A DNA stretch of 64,000 bases from Psychrobacillus sp042885655 (GCF_042885655.1 NZ_JBHVRO010000002.1:372001-436000); one strand, 5' to 3'. Shown: positions 37,049 to 46,152, numbered from the stretch's first letter. The notes: generated by a model not told the origin, from the letters alone. A program made the numbers and translations.

Positions 37049-38071
37049 TCAGTTGTTATCAAGTGTATTGACACTTCCCCGTTCGATTAACTGGTGTTCT
37101 GCATAAATATGTTGTAGATCCAATTTATTCTCAATTAAGTCTTGCAATAGAACAGCTGATAACCTTCCGATATCAAAAAAGTTCTGACTAACCGTAGTAA
37201 GTTGTGGTTGTGTATAACTGCTTAACATTAAATCATCGAATCCAGTAACAGAAATATCTTCTGGAATTCTGAATCCTGCTTCTTTTATAGCTTTCATTAC
37301 ACCGAATGCCATTAGATCACTAAAGCAAAGAAATGCAGTGGGTTGTTTCGTTTGCAAGTATTTTTTCGCTAAAGTATAAGCTTCTTCCTCTGAAAATTGC
37401 GCATATAGCACTTTCTCATCATTAAATGCCAACTTCATTTCTTTAAAGGCATCTTGCACTCCTTTAATACGCTCTTTATTTACGTAAGTTTCAAGAGTCC
37501 CTGCCATGATGACAATATCTCGATGGTTACGCTCTAATAAATATCTGGTAATCTCTCTGGTAGCCTCGGCATTGTTAATGGAGACACTCCCGATTAGTCC
37601 ATTGTCTGTTTCTGTCATAATGTCGAGAACTACACAAGGTATATTAGTATCGATTAATTCCATATAATATGGATCATCTGTACGGATTCCTTGTAAAATA
37701 GCCCCCCCGATATTTCGCTCCCTACAGTATTGAGCATAGCTTTTTTGTTTTTGCCGCAAAGAATCTATTAGATAGATTGACAATTCAAACTGACTTTCCG
37801 AAACAGTTGTATATACCCCTTTGAATATATCAAACGCATTATTATCCTTTTCATTGTTGTTTAGAACGCCAGATGAAATCAATCCGACTGTCATTTGCTT
37901 TTTAGATGATAAATTTTTAGCTACTATATTAGGCGTATAATTTAGTTCTTTTGCTATTTCAAATATTCTTTGTCGAGTTTTTTCGTTTATATCTACATAA
38001 TTATTAAATGCCTTTGACACAATACTTATAGAAACACCTGCTTTTTTAGCAACATCTTTTATCGTAGCCAT
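37049..38071 (-). CDS. LacI-family transcriptional regulator
   Basis: 340 aa. N-terminal helix-turn-helix ATIKDVAKKAGVSISIVSKA and hinge ARNLSS-type NIVAKNLSSKKQMTVG, then a periplasmic-binding-like effector domain. Probably represses the operon it sits in; the CGAAAACGTTTTCG palindromes upstream of GH65 copy 2 are the likely operators. AGGAAGTGAC precedes the ATG. Confidence 0.9.
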   Translation of the reverse strand: MATIKDVAKKAGVSISIVSKAFNNYVDINEKTRQRIFEIAKELNYTPNIVAKNLSSKKQMTVGLISSGVLNNNEKDNNAFDIFKGVYTTVSESQFELSIYLIDSLRQKQKSYAQYCRERNIGGAILQGIRTDDPYYMELIDTNIPCVVLDIMTETDNGLIGSVSINNAEATREITRYLLERNHRDIVIMAGTLETYVNKERIKGVQDAFKEMKLAFNDEKVLYAQFSEEEAYTLAKKYLQTKQPTAFLCFSDLMAFGVMKAIKEAGFRIPEDISVTGFDDLMLSSYTQPQLTTVSQNFFDIGRLSAVLLQDLIENKLDLQHIYAEHQLIERGSVNTLDNN

Positions 38072-38104
38072 TTCAATTAGTCACTTCCTACATTATTAAT
38101 TATT

Positions 38105-38815
38105 TTAACTACTTTTAATGGACATTGCTTTTTTCTCTATTTTTAAAGTAAAACGGTAAAAAACAGAAAAAGAAAAAAATGCACTTAATGATCCTGTAAA
38201 AATAGGAAACAAGAATAGAAACTTTGATGCACTTATATAAAACAACAGGAAATTACTAACTAAGACAAAAAAGAACAAGACAGGATTTCCAAACGTAACA
38301 AAAAACGTGTTGATGAGTAGAGTCTTAATATTCATATAGTAATGTACAATTAATGAACAGAAATTAATTGTATACACAAACAATAGTATCCCTACTAACA
38401 AAATCACCGTCCTAATTAAGTCGTTTTCATTTTTAAAATAATATAAATCAGCAACCCAAGTGAGCCAAACAGACATCAAGATTATCCCTGATAGAAAACT
38501 CTTCTTATAGTAAGACTTTAAGTAGGAGAAAAACGCTTTTGTAATGGAATTTTGGTCTTTTTTCATCACCAAGTCACGCGCAGTAGCAAACATAGCGATC
38601 GTACTTGGGAAAAATAATGCAGGTATTAAAATTACTAACGGTATTAAATATAGAAGAAATTCATTACTTGAAATATTGAAGTAAAAACTTAAAATAATTA
38701 TTACGTTGGGGATATTCATGAGAAACCAAAATACATTTATAACAGAAAACCGCATAATCCATTCCGTAGTACTGTACAATACTCCCATTAAACCTGGAAA
38801 CTCTCTCATTTTCAT
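38105..38815 (-). CDS. DUF624 membrane protein (YesL-like)
   Basis: 236 aa, about five membrane helices. The N-terminal MKMREFPGLMGVLYSTTEWI is the DUF624/YesL signature. Family members are encoded with carbohydrate ABC importers in Firmicutes; role unknown. Situated between the MalG-like permease and the regulator. Confidence 0.83.
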   Translation of the reverse strand: MKMREFPGLMGVLYSTTEWIMRFSVINVFWFLMNIPNVIIILSFYFNISSNEFLLYLIPLVILIPALFFPSTIAMFATARDLVMKKDQNSITKAFFSYLKSYYKKSFLSGIILMSVWLTWVADLYYFKNENDLIRTVILLVGILLFVYTINFCSLIVHYYMNIKTLLINTFFVTFGNPVLFFFVLVSNFLLFYISASKFLFLFPIFTGSLSAFFSFSVFYRFTLKIEKKAMSIKSS

Positions 38816-38834
38816 CCCTCCTGCAAGAATGAAC

Positions 38835-39671
38835 TTATTTAACTGCTCCTTCCCCTATACCTTTAATAATATGTCTTTGAGCAAGAACATAGAAAATCAC
38901 TACGGGAATGATAGTTAGCATTAAACCTGCCATTGCCAAATTCCACTTAATAGTAAACTCCCCAAAGAAATAAAAAGTTGATAGTGGTATTGTACGTAGT
39001 CCCTTATCAGTAAGTGTAAGTGAAGGCAATAGATAGTCATTCCAAATATTAATAACGTTTAAAATCAACACTGTAACAGTAATCGGTTTTAACATTGGGA
39101 ATATGATTCTCCAAAAAACCCCGAACTTGGATGCTCCATCAATTGTGGCTGCTTCCTCAAGAGTAAATGGAATAGATTTGACAAAACCATGATAAAGAAA
39201 GACTGAAATGCTCGAACTAAATCCAACATGCATAAAAATTAATCCTTCACGAGTATTGAACATAGGAATGTGTAAAATATTCGTAATTGAACTCATGAGT
39301 TGCATTAAAGGCATCATAAGTGTTTGGAAAGGAATAAGCATCGTCGCGATAAAAGTCATGAAAATAAACTTGCTCAGCTTATTGTTCGTTCTTGCTAACA
39401 TCCATGCAGTCATAGACGACAAGACGACTATGATTCCTACAGATATAATCGTAATATACAATGAATTTCCCAAAGCGTTTAAGAAGTTCATCTTTTCCAT
39501 AGCCTCAAAATAATATTTAAAACTAAAATTTTTAGGAAATGCTAGTGCATTTTCATATAACTCCTGACGATCTTTAAAAGAGTTTACAATTATTATGTAA
39601 ATAGGGGATAGGAAGAAAAGGGCAATTATGAGAAGCAATATTTCTTTTGTAAATTCACGTATTTTCCTCAT
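38835..39671 (-). CDS. Carbohydrate ABC transporter permease, MalG/MsmG-like
   Basis: 278 aa, six membrane helices. EAA coupling loop EEAATIDGASKFGVFWRIIF is intact and the C-terminus RHIIKGIGEGAVK is the typical CUT1 end. Its start shares one base with the stop of the MalF-like gene. Forms the inner-membrane channel with it. Confidence 0.92.
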   Translation of the reverse strand: MRKIREFTKEILLLIIALFFLSPIYIIIVNSFKDRQELYENALAFPKNFSFKYYFEAMEKMNFLNALGNSLYITIISVGIIVVLSSMTAWMLARTNNKLSKFIFMTFIATMLIPFQTLMMPLMQLMSSITNILHIPMFNTREGLIFMHVGFSSSISVFLYHGFVKSIPFTLEEAATIDGASKFGVFWRIIFPMLKPITVTVLILNVINIWNDYLLPSLTLTDKGLRTIPLSTFYFFGEFTIKWNLAMAGLMLTIIPVVIFYVLAQRHIIKGIGEGAVK

Positions 39672-40546
39672 TACATTTCTACCTCCCGCTTCTTCGTAAT
39701 ATAAACTTGTGTAAGTGTTATAGCAGCAACGATAAAGAAGAAAACAATTGCTTTTGCTTGACCAAATCCATAATTACTATAACCAAAAATCTCATTATAA
39801 ATATTCATCGCAAACATTTCTGTAGAATTAGCTGGTCCCCCATTTGTTAAAGATAGGTTGACATCGTATATTTTAAATGCCGATGAAAGTGTTAAAAATA
39901 AACTGATCGTGAAAGCAGGCATTAAAAGTGGAAAAGTAATTTTTCTAAGTCTTTGCCATCCGTTTGCCCCATCAATTTTAGCTGCTTCAATTACATCATT
40001 AGGAATTCCTTGAATACCTGCTATATAAATAATCATGATATATCCAGCCATTTGCCAAGTAAAAACGAAAACTAAAGCATACAAAGCGTAATCAACATCG
40101 ATAAGCCAATTAAAAAATACATTGTCGAATCCTGTTACTTTACCGAAGAGAGTAAAAACATCTAAAAATATAAATTGCCAAATATACCCTAAAATTAATC
40201 CACCAATTAGATAAGGCATAAATATCATCGTACGTGCCGCATTCGCAGTTCGAAGTTTAGATGTCACGAGGAGTGCAAATAAGAGGCCAACTACATTTAC
40301 AAAAATTACTGCTAACAATGTAAATAATACTGTTTTTCCAGTAGATTCTAGAAAACGAGTATCCCCAAATAATCGTGTAAAATTATCCAATCCAACAAAC
40401 ACTTTTGGATTTGCTGAAATACCATCCCATTCAAAAAAAGAGTAATAAATTCCTATTAAAAATGGAATTATCACTACTGTTATAAAAATTAACAATAGCG
40501 GAGTAGTAAATAATATATACCACCATTTATTACTTTTATTTGGCAT
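39671..40546 (-). CDS. Carbohydrate ABC transporter permease, MalF/MsmF-like
   Basis: 291 aa, six membrane helices, EAA loop EAAKIDGANGWQRLRKITFP. No long periplasmic P2 loop, as usual for Gram-positive CUT1 permeases. Follows the binding-protein gene after a hairpin. Confidence 0.92.
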   Translation of the reverse strand: MPNKSNKWWYILFTTPLLLIFITVVIIPFLIGIYYSFFEWDGISANPKVFVGLDNFTRLFGDTRFLESTGKTVLFTLLAVIFVNVVGLLFALLVTSKLRTANAARTMIFMPYLIGGLILGYIWQFIFLDVFTLFGKVTGFDNVFFNWLIDVDYALYALVFVFTWQMAGYIMIIYIAGIQGIPNDVIEAAKIDGANGWQRLRKITFPLLMPAFTISLFLTLSSAFKIYDVNLSLTNGGPANSTEMFAMNIYNEIFGYSNYGFGQAKAIVFFFIVAAITLTQVYITKKREVEM

Positions 40547-40593
40547 GTCATCACTTCTTTCATGTAGTTTGTCTAATCACTAAAAGCTAAGTA

Positions 40594-40621
40594 CTGGACA
40601 CCTCTTAAAAAGAGATGCCCA
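40594..40621 (-). terminator. Intergenic hairpin between binding protein and permease genes
   Basis: GGGCATCTCTT and AAGAGGTGTCC pair on the minus strand with two mismatches. It has no long T run, so it more likely stabilises the upstream mRNA and lowers permease expression relative to the binding protein. Confidence 0.5.
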
Positions 40622-40655
40622 GAATATAAAATCTAATTGTCTATTGTTCAAACAC

Positions 40656-41918
40656 TTACTTTACAGCGTTTTTCCATGCATCATCTAACTTATCAACAAG
40701 TTCTTTACCCGTCATATCTTTTGACAAGAAGAATTCTTCTGCTTTTGGTGCAAAATCATTTGGAATTATATTTGCTGGGTAGTAATTTAATGCCCAAGGA
40801 ATTGTTTTACCACTATTAGAAGCATTCAACACATCTTGAGATAAAGGATCCAATTTATCGGACTTAATATTTGTCAAAGCAGGAACAAAACCAAATTCCT
40901 CTACAATATATCGCTGACCAATTTCGCTTGTAAACATCCAATTTAAGAAATCATTTGCAGCTTTAACTTCGGCTTCATCCTTTTTACCATTGATCGCCCA
41001 GTTATTTCCGACTCCAACAGCCAATTTATCATTACCCATTAATGGGAATGGAAGCATACCTATGTCGAAGTTTACATCGAAATCTGAAAGCATACCATAA
41101 GCCCAGTTTCCTTGATGAATCATTGCTGATTTTCCTGCAGCAAAATCCCCAACTTCTTTATCATATGTCACATCTAAAGGACTTGGAGTGTTTGCTTTAA
41201 TCGCATCCATAAACTTCCCAAATTCTTGGAACTCTTTCGTTTCAGCCATTGTTACTTTCCCGTCGGTCAACTTATCAATGTATTCATAATGATTTTTTTG
41301 TAATGCAAAAGGATAGTTACTAATATGACCAATTAAGAAATATGCTTCTTTTGAAAGCCCAAGTCCATTAATACCTTCTGCTTTAAATTTTTCTAAAGTA
41401 CGTACAAAAGAGTCATAATCAGCAACGTCTTCAGCTTTAACTAGGTCTTTGTTATAAACCAATCCAAATCCTTCAACTCCATAAGGAACTCCTACAATTT
41501 TGTCATCAATTTTAAGTTCCATTCCAGGTGCAATATTTTTTACATATCCTTCTGAATTCATATCGTAAACATATGATTTCATTTTTTCTGCTTCCGTAAT
41601 ATTTTGAAGACTAAAGATGGATGGTCCTTGATTACTATTCATACGGATCTGCAGCTGTTGGAAGTAATCATCCCCTGTTGTTCCCCAAACTTCGACCTCC
41701 ACGCCAGTCTCTTTCGTATATTCCTTTGCTAGCGCTTCTAACTGATCAGAAATTTCAACTTTACTTTGGAATATGGTGATTTTTTGGTTAGATGATTTTC
41801 CAGCTCCATCTTTATTTCCGCTTGCTTTTCCACCTTCATCATTACCACTACATGCAGCCAAAATCATTAATAATGCTACTAATAATAAACTACCGAACGT
41901 TCTTTTTTGGAACTTCAT
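40656..41918 (-). CDS. Sugar-binding lipoprotein of ABC importer
   Basis: About 420 aa, CUT1 family solute-binding protein. Signal MKFQKRTFGSLLLVALLMIL with lipobox LAAC at about residue 23, a Gly/Ser/Asn-rich linker, then the two-lobe binding domain (YVYDMNSEGY, QGNWAYGML). Start placed at the ATG following GGAGGAATTCAA. Substrate is presumably the alpha-glucoside handled by the GH65 enzymes. Confidence 0.91.
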   Translation of the reverse strand: MKFQKRTFGSLLLVALLMILAACSGNDEGGKASGNKDGAGKSSNQKITIFQSKVEISDQLEALAKEYTKETGVEVEVWGTTGDDYFQQLQIRMNSNQGPSIFSLQNITEAEKMKSYVYDMNSEGYVKNIAPGMELKIDDKIVGVPYGVEGFGLVYNKDLVKAEDVADYDSFVRTLEKFKAEGINGLGLSKEAYFLIGHISNYPFALQKNHYEYIDKLTDGKVTMAETKEFQEFGKFMDAIKANTPSPLDVTYDKEVGDFAAGKSAMIHQGNWAYGMLSDFDVNFDIGMLPFPLMGNDKLAVGVGNNWAINGKKDEAEVKAANDFLNWMFTSEIGQRYIVEEFGFVPALTNIKSDKLDPLSQDVLNASNSGKTIPWALNYYPANIIPNDFAPKAEEFFLSKDMTGKELVDKLDDAWKNAVK

Positions 41919-42034
41919 TTGAATTCCTCCCCCATTAGTTTGAATTTCTATAGAATAAAATGACAAAGCATTTTATAACTACCTGCAGTTGTTTCTTTCT
42001 CTTAGTTTTATATGAGAATGATAGTCGCATCATT

Positions 42035-42048
42035 TGAAAACGTTTACA
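42035..42048 (-). promoter_or_regulatory. cre-like site upstream of the binding-protein gene
   Basis: TGAAAACGTTTACA fits the CcpA consensus TGWAANCGNTNWCA at every position. It lies 117 bp before the binding-protein start; it also resembles the operon's LacI operator, so either regulator could use it. Confidence 0.65.
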
Positions 42049-42065
42049 TAAATATTCAGAACTAT

Positions 42066-44438
42066 TCACTTTATCGAATCGAATTCTATTTCAATATAAT
42101 CTTCAAACTCATACGTATTTTTATACATGTCAAATTCTACCTTAACCTTGTTTTCAGCTTTTAAAGATATAAATGAAGGAGTAAGGAAAATTGTTATGGG
42201 TTGACCTTTCCAATGAATTGTAAATTGCATTTGATGCCAGTGTTTTGGTAATTTTGGATTGATACTAAGTTTTCCACCTACAAGTCTAATCCCAGCAAAA
42301 CCTAAGATTGCAGATTTCCAAATCCCCCCAATGGACGCTGCATGAATTCCATCGTCAGAAGTATTCATCAAAGGTCCCAAATCGACTTCACAAGCCTTTT
42401 TAAATAATGAATATGCTAAGTCAAACTCCCCTATATCATTTGCCAAAATTGAATGAGTGGCTAAACTTAAAGAAGAATCGTGTAATGTCTTAGGCTCATA
42501 ATAATGAAAATTAGCTTGTTTGACAGCTTCTGAAAAACGAGGATCATCATGCAAAAAAGTTTGTTGCAATAAGTAAATAAGGATTAATGTATCAGCCTGT
42601 TTTGTCACTTGAATTGAATTAATCTGTTCTGGATTATAGTCTCGATAGATCGTTCGAACATTTTCTTGGTTTTTATATTTTGTGAGATCTATTTCCTTTA
42701 GCTCTAAGTACGTATCGTCCTGTGGTATTACTAGATCTTCTGCTCGAGGTTTAGGTAAAAAGATCTTTTCTACTCCCGACCGCCAAAGTTGATATGAATT
42801 ATTTAAATCTAACTTTCTATTCAAATTTGTTATTATTTTTGAGTCTTCATTTTTTAATTTTTCATAATAATGGATTGCTAGTTTCATATTAAAATAGGCC
42901 ATATAATTGGTAAATGCATTATTATTGACATGTTCTTTGTATTCATCGGGACCAATTACATCGTTAATATAATATTCATGCTTATCTTCGTTCCACTCGA
43001 TTCTACTTGCCCAAAACCTTGCTGTATCAAAAATAATTTCATATCCATAGCTATTCATGAAAGCATTATCGTCGGTTACACTATAATATTGATAAACTGC
43101 AAAAGTGATATCTGCGGAAATATGTTGTTCTATAAATCCTGACCATATTTTGGTTTGTTCACCAGTTACGATATCAATATCCCCAAGTTTCGGTGTTACT
43201 TCTCCATCAGTCGGCCAAGCTGCTTCCCAAGGGAACATTGCTCCAACATATCCATTTTCAGCTGCTTTTTTCCTTGCTCCTTCTAAACCATGATAGCGAT
43301 ACATTAAAAGTGATTTTGCAACTTTTGGATTTGAAAAGATGAAAAATGGGAGGATGAATAATTCTGTATCCCAAAACGAATGTCCTTTATACCCTTCACC
43401 ACTCAATGCTTTCGCACCGATTCCCATTCTTTCATCATGTGCAGGTGCCATAATGGTTAAATGATAAAGTGAAAAACGTAATGCAAGTTGATCAAAGGAA
43501 TCATTACTATTAATCTCTAAGTTATATGCATTCCATACTTTATTTAGCCATATGTCTTGATGAGACTGAAAAAGCAATTCATATCCTTTTTCAGAATAGA
43601 CGTATATATCATTTAATGAATTCTCTCGTAGTTGGAGAATATTGTATTCGGAGTGAACATATTCTTTATCACGACTAGTATACACAGTTGTTAACTTTTC
43701 CATTTCCAGTGTATCACCAGCCTGGAGATACAAATCATATGTAAGCCATACTTTACGGCGAGTCATGTTCATGTCAGGTTCTAAGACTCTTTCCTCTCCG
43801 TTTATAATAATTTTGTGAGAAGTATTAATAACAACATCAATATTTGATTCATTCGTAGTTTGAACCAATTGAATGAATTTTTTATCAAATATTCTACGCT
43901 CCCCTTCAAGAAAATGCTGTGAGCCTGAGTTGGTCATTTGTGCATCAATACCAGTATCAAAGGAGATTTGAACCGGATCTGTTACACTTTTTACTATCAT
44001 TTTCATCCCAATCAAATGCAAATTATGAAGGGAGACAAACCGTTTGAATTGAAATTGAATTATTTTCCCCTTAGGAGAAGTCCATTCAATATTTCTTGTC
44101 AGTTCAGCTGTCCTTAAATTTAATTGACGTACATAGTCCCTAGTTTTGCCAAATTCAAGACTAAATCGTTCACCATCTACTCGGATATCAATCTTTGTAA
44201 CATCCGCCAAATTTGGCAACTCAGTGACTTCGTTTTCCTCTGCTTTGTTAAAAGTACCATTAACAAACAAATTTCTTCTTTCATTTCTATATGGCTCTTC
44301 TGGAGCAGAACGTAATCCCAAATAGCCATTTCCAAGACACATGATTGCCTCGCTTTTTCCAAGTGTATCTGGATGGAATTCCACTTCCGAAACAATCCAA
44401 TTCTCTAGTTCACCCTTGCCTTGTGAATAATTTATCAA
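42066..44438 (-). CDS. GH65 alpha-glucoside phosphorylase (copy 2)
   Basis: About 790 aa, family GH65. Motifs: CLGNGYLGLRSAPEEPYRN, catalytic acid in VIGPDEYKEHVNN, LHDSSLSLATHS, and DLGPLMNTSDDGIHAASIGG, the last resembling kojibiose/nigerose-type phosphorylases more than maltose phosphorylase. TTG 44438 follows AAAGGAGAATCACATAT; an ATG at 44459 lies before that ribosome site. First gene of the operon, immediately after two LacI-type operators. Only distantly similar to copy 1. Confidence 0.88.
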   Translation of the reverse strand: MINYSQGKGELENWIVSEVEFHPDTLGKSEAIMCLGNGYLGLRSAPEEPYRNERRNLFVNGTFNKAEENEVTELPNLADVTKIDIRVDGERFSLEFGKTRDYVRQLNLRTAELTRNIEWTSPKGKIIQFQFKRFVSLHNLHLIGMKMIVKSVTDPVQISFDTGIDAQMTNSGSQHFLEGERRIFDKKFIQLVQTTNESNIDVVINTSHKIIINGEERVLEPDMNMTRRKVWLTYDLYLQAGDTLEMEKLTTVYTSRDKEYVHSEYNILQLRENSLNDIYVYSEKGYELLFQSHQDIWLNKVWNAYNLEINSNDSFDQLALRFSLYHLTIMAPAHDERMGIGAKALSGEGYKGHSFWDTELFILPFFIFSNPKVAKSLLMYRYHGLEGARKKAAENGYVGAMFPWEAAWPTDGEVTPKLGDIDIVTGEQTKIWSGFIEQHISADITFAVYQYYSVTDDNAFMNSYGYEIIFDTARFWASRIEWNEDKHEYYINDVIGPDEYKEHVNNNAFTNYMAYFNMKLAIHYYEKLKNEDSKIITNLNRKLDLNNSYQLWRSGVEKIFLPKPRAEDLVIPQDDTYLELKEIDLTKYKNQENVRTIYRDYNPEQINSIQVTKQADTLILIYLLQQTFLHDDPRFSEAVKQANFHYYEPKTLHDSSLSLATHSILANDIGEFDLAYSLFKKACEVDLGPLMNTSDDGIHAASIGGIWKSAILGFAGIRLVGGKLSINPKLPKHWHQMQFTIHWKGQPITIFLTPSFISLKAENKVKVEFDMYKNTYEFEDYIEIEFDSIK

Positions 44439-44478
44439 AATATGTGATTCTCCTTTCATGAAGTAAAAGTCAAGAATC

Positions 44479-44492
44479 CGAAAACGTTTTCG
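44479..44492 (-). promoter_or_regulatory. LacI-type operator O1
   Basis: Perfect palindrome CGAAAACGTTTTCG with the central CG typical of LacI/GalR operators, 40 bp before the GH65 copy 2 start. Confidence 0.72.
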
Positions 44493-44542
44493 AAGAATCC
44501 TAAAGAGAACGGATCCTGTGAATTATTAATTCGTGAAAGCAT

Positions 44543-44572
44543 TATTTACGAAAACGTTTTAGTTTTTGGCAA
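44543..44572 (-). promoter_or_regulatory. Candidate operon promoter containing operator O2
   Basis: Minus strand TTGCCA (-35-like), 18-bp spacer, TAAATA (weak -10). The spacer is the near-palindrome CTAAAACGTTTTCG (44549-44562), which shares the AAAACGTTTT core with O1 exactly 70 bp away. Repressor binding would block polymerase directly. Confidence 0.5.
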
Positions 44573-44577
44573 TAAAA

Positions 44578-44591
44578 TGTAAGCCCTTACA
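44578..44591. promoter_or_regulatory. cre-like palindrome upstream of the sugar operon
   Basis: TGTAAGCCCTTACA matches the strong cre form TGTAAGCGCTTACA with one central mismatch. Just upstream of the candidate -35. Confidence 0.5.
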
Positions 44592-44712
44592 ATACCAACT
44601 ATAGTTCTGCAATTCATAATTGTCAATAAATTAAATGTGAATTTCCTGGAAGTTTTTAATCATAGGTTGTTTTTAAAAGAATAAATATATAAATTTTTTA
44701 TGCCTAGAACTG

Positions 44713-44736
44713 GTTGATTTCCGCTGCAGGTTGACG
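44713..44736. repeat. REP-like fragment, copy 1
   Basis: GTTGATTTCCGCTGCAGG and following TTGACG match the start of a REP-like sequence common in Bacillales genomes; it decays within 25 bp. A second copy begins 93 bp downstream. Confidence 0.5.
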
Positions 44737-44805
44737 TTTCTTACCTCAAGTCAAAAGTTATTTCTATAAAAAACAAATTAAAGATAGTGATCCATTCAAC
44801 GAGTT

Positions 44806-44854
44806 GTTGATTTCCGTTCCGGCGCTCGCTTTCCGAGGGCATGGCTTGAGGCTC
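44806..44854. repeat. REP-like fragment, copy 2
   Basis: GTTGATTTCCGTTCCGGCG, then CGCTTTCCGAGGGC and ATGGCTTGAGGCTC, a GC-rich palindromic element whose end touches the start of the next gene. It probably replaced that gene's original 5' region. Confidence 0.6.
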
Positions 44855-44861
44855 TTGTTTA

Positions 44862-45163
44862 TGGAAATCCAATGGCTCAATGGACAATATCCAGAAGATA
44901 AGAGGATTTTTGATTCCCAGATGGAGGTTTATGAATGGACAAACTCATTGTATCCAGATTTCTCAAATTGTCTATTTAGAGAAATAAATGTTGGTTATGG
45001 AACTCCAGATGAAAAAGTAATTGATTATTTAACCGAACTACTTCCACAATGGGCAGATTACCTAAATGTAGAGGTAATTGTGCATAAAGATAAAATAAAG
45101 GAAGACGGTAAAAATGTTTATAGAATTTGGACTTCAAAAGTGGAAAAATTTGAGGGCTACTAA
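44862..45163 (+). CDS. Hypothetical protein, possibly 5'-truncated
   Basis: About 100 aa from MEIQWLNGQYPEDKRIF to VEKFEGY. The open frame continues upstream into a REP-like fragment, so the native N-terminus may be lost; only GAGG seven bases before the ATG resembles a ribosome site. Soluble, acidic, no recognised family. First gene of the cassette-like array. Confidence 0.45.
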
Positions 45164-45164
45164 A

Positions 45165-45235
45165 GGGCGTTGAATCTGGATGGATTAAGGCCTTTATCTT
45201 ATTGAACTAATGCAGCAGTTTAGTTCAACAAGGAG
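45165..45235 (+). repeat. Cassette-boundary repeat a
   Basis: AAAGGGC...GGCCTTT hairpin followed by CTTATTGAACTAATGCAGCA and GTTTAGTTCAACAAGGAG. The palindrome arms TTGAACTAA/TTTAGTTCAA pair. Ends 68 bp before the next start codon. Confidence 0.75.
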
Positions 45236-45302
45236 AAGGAGGAACAGACATCCTCTTTATAGAAGTAGTGTTTCTTAGCAAGTAATTAGTGGAGGGGATT
45301 AA

Positions 45303-45860
45303 ATGAAGGTTGAGAAAATATATGGTGATTTACCTATATTAGAAACAGAACGTCTTATTCTTAGAAAAGTCACTTTAGAAGATATTGAAGATATGCATCT
45401 ATACGGTTCAGATGAAGAAGTATCTAAGTATGTAACTTGGAATACCCACGAAACAATATCTGATACAAAAGATTTTGTTGAATTTGTATTGAACAAATAT
45501 GAAAACAAGCAGGTTTCACCGTGGGGAATTGAATACAAGGAAAATGGAAAATTTATCGGGACAATCGATTTTGTTTGGTGGCAACCAAATCATAAAATTG
45601 CTGAAATCGGATATGTTATTTCTAAAAGCTATTGGGGAAAAGGTTTAACTACTGAAGTAGCAAAGGAAATAATAAAATTCGGTTTTGAAGAAATGAATTT
45701 AGTTCGTATTCAAGCAAGGTGTGATGTAGAAAATATTGGTTCAGCACGAGTAATGGAAAAAGCGGGAATGTCTTTTGAAGGGATAATTAGAAAAGGTATA
45801 TTTGTGAAAGGAAAACATCGAGATTTAAAAATGCACTCTATCATAAAAGAAGAGTTTTAA
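45303..45860 (+). CDS. GNAT acetyltransferase, RimJ/RimL type
   Basis: 185 aa. ETERLILRKVTLEDIEDM at the N-terminus, acetyl-CoA loop KSYWGKGLTTEVAKEI, and NIGSARVMEKAGMSFEG. The family acetylates ribosomal protein N-termini or small molecules; substrate unknown. GTGGAGGGGATTAA precedes the ATG. Flanked on both sides by the array repeat. Confidence 0.88.
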   Translation: MKVEKIYGDLPILETERLILRKVTLEDIEDMHLYGSDEEVSKYVTWNTHETISDTKDFVEFVLNKYENKQVSPWGIEYKENGKFIGTIDFVWWQPNHKIAEIGYVISKSYWGKGLTTEVAKEIIKFGFEEMNLVRIQARCDVENIGSARVMEKAGMSFEGIIRKGIFVKGKHRDLKMHSIIKEEF

Positions 45861-45898
45861 TTATTTCAATGAAATTCGAACTTGAAAATAAAATTTCT

Positions 45899-45985
45899 TT
45901 TTCAACTAACGAGGTGCTTTACTTCAAAAAGGAGTAAAGCCTTTTTTTCTTATTGAACGAAAGGGGCAGGTTAGTTGAATAAGAA
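45899..45985 (+). repeat. Cassette-boundary repeat b (full length)
   Basis: TTCAACTAACGAGG, hairpin GCTTTACTTC...GGAGTAAAGC with TTTTTTT, then CTTATTGAACGAAAGGGGCA and GGTTAGTTGAATAAG. About 40 bp after the GNAT stop. Confidence 0.85.
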
Positions 45986-46095
45986 AGTAAAATTATTTTA
46001 AGAAGGAATTAAATGGAGAAAAATAGTATAATTAAAAAGTCTAAAAATTAATTGATATAATTTTTAGTTAATAGTTGTTAGAGGAGGAGATCATT

Positions 46096-46152
46096 ATGAC
46101 AAATAAGAGAATTTATATTATTAATGACTACAAGGGGATAACGACTACTTAA
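46096..46152 (+). CDS. Candidate 18-aa ORF
   Basis: MTNKRIYIINDYKGITTT, with an unusually strong ribosome site GAGGAGGAGATCATT. It could be a leader peptide, or the surviving 5' end of a gene replaced by the next GNAT gene 43 bp downstream. Confidence 0.3.
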   Translation: MTNKRIYIINDYKGITTT

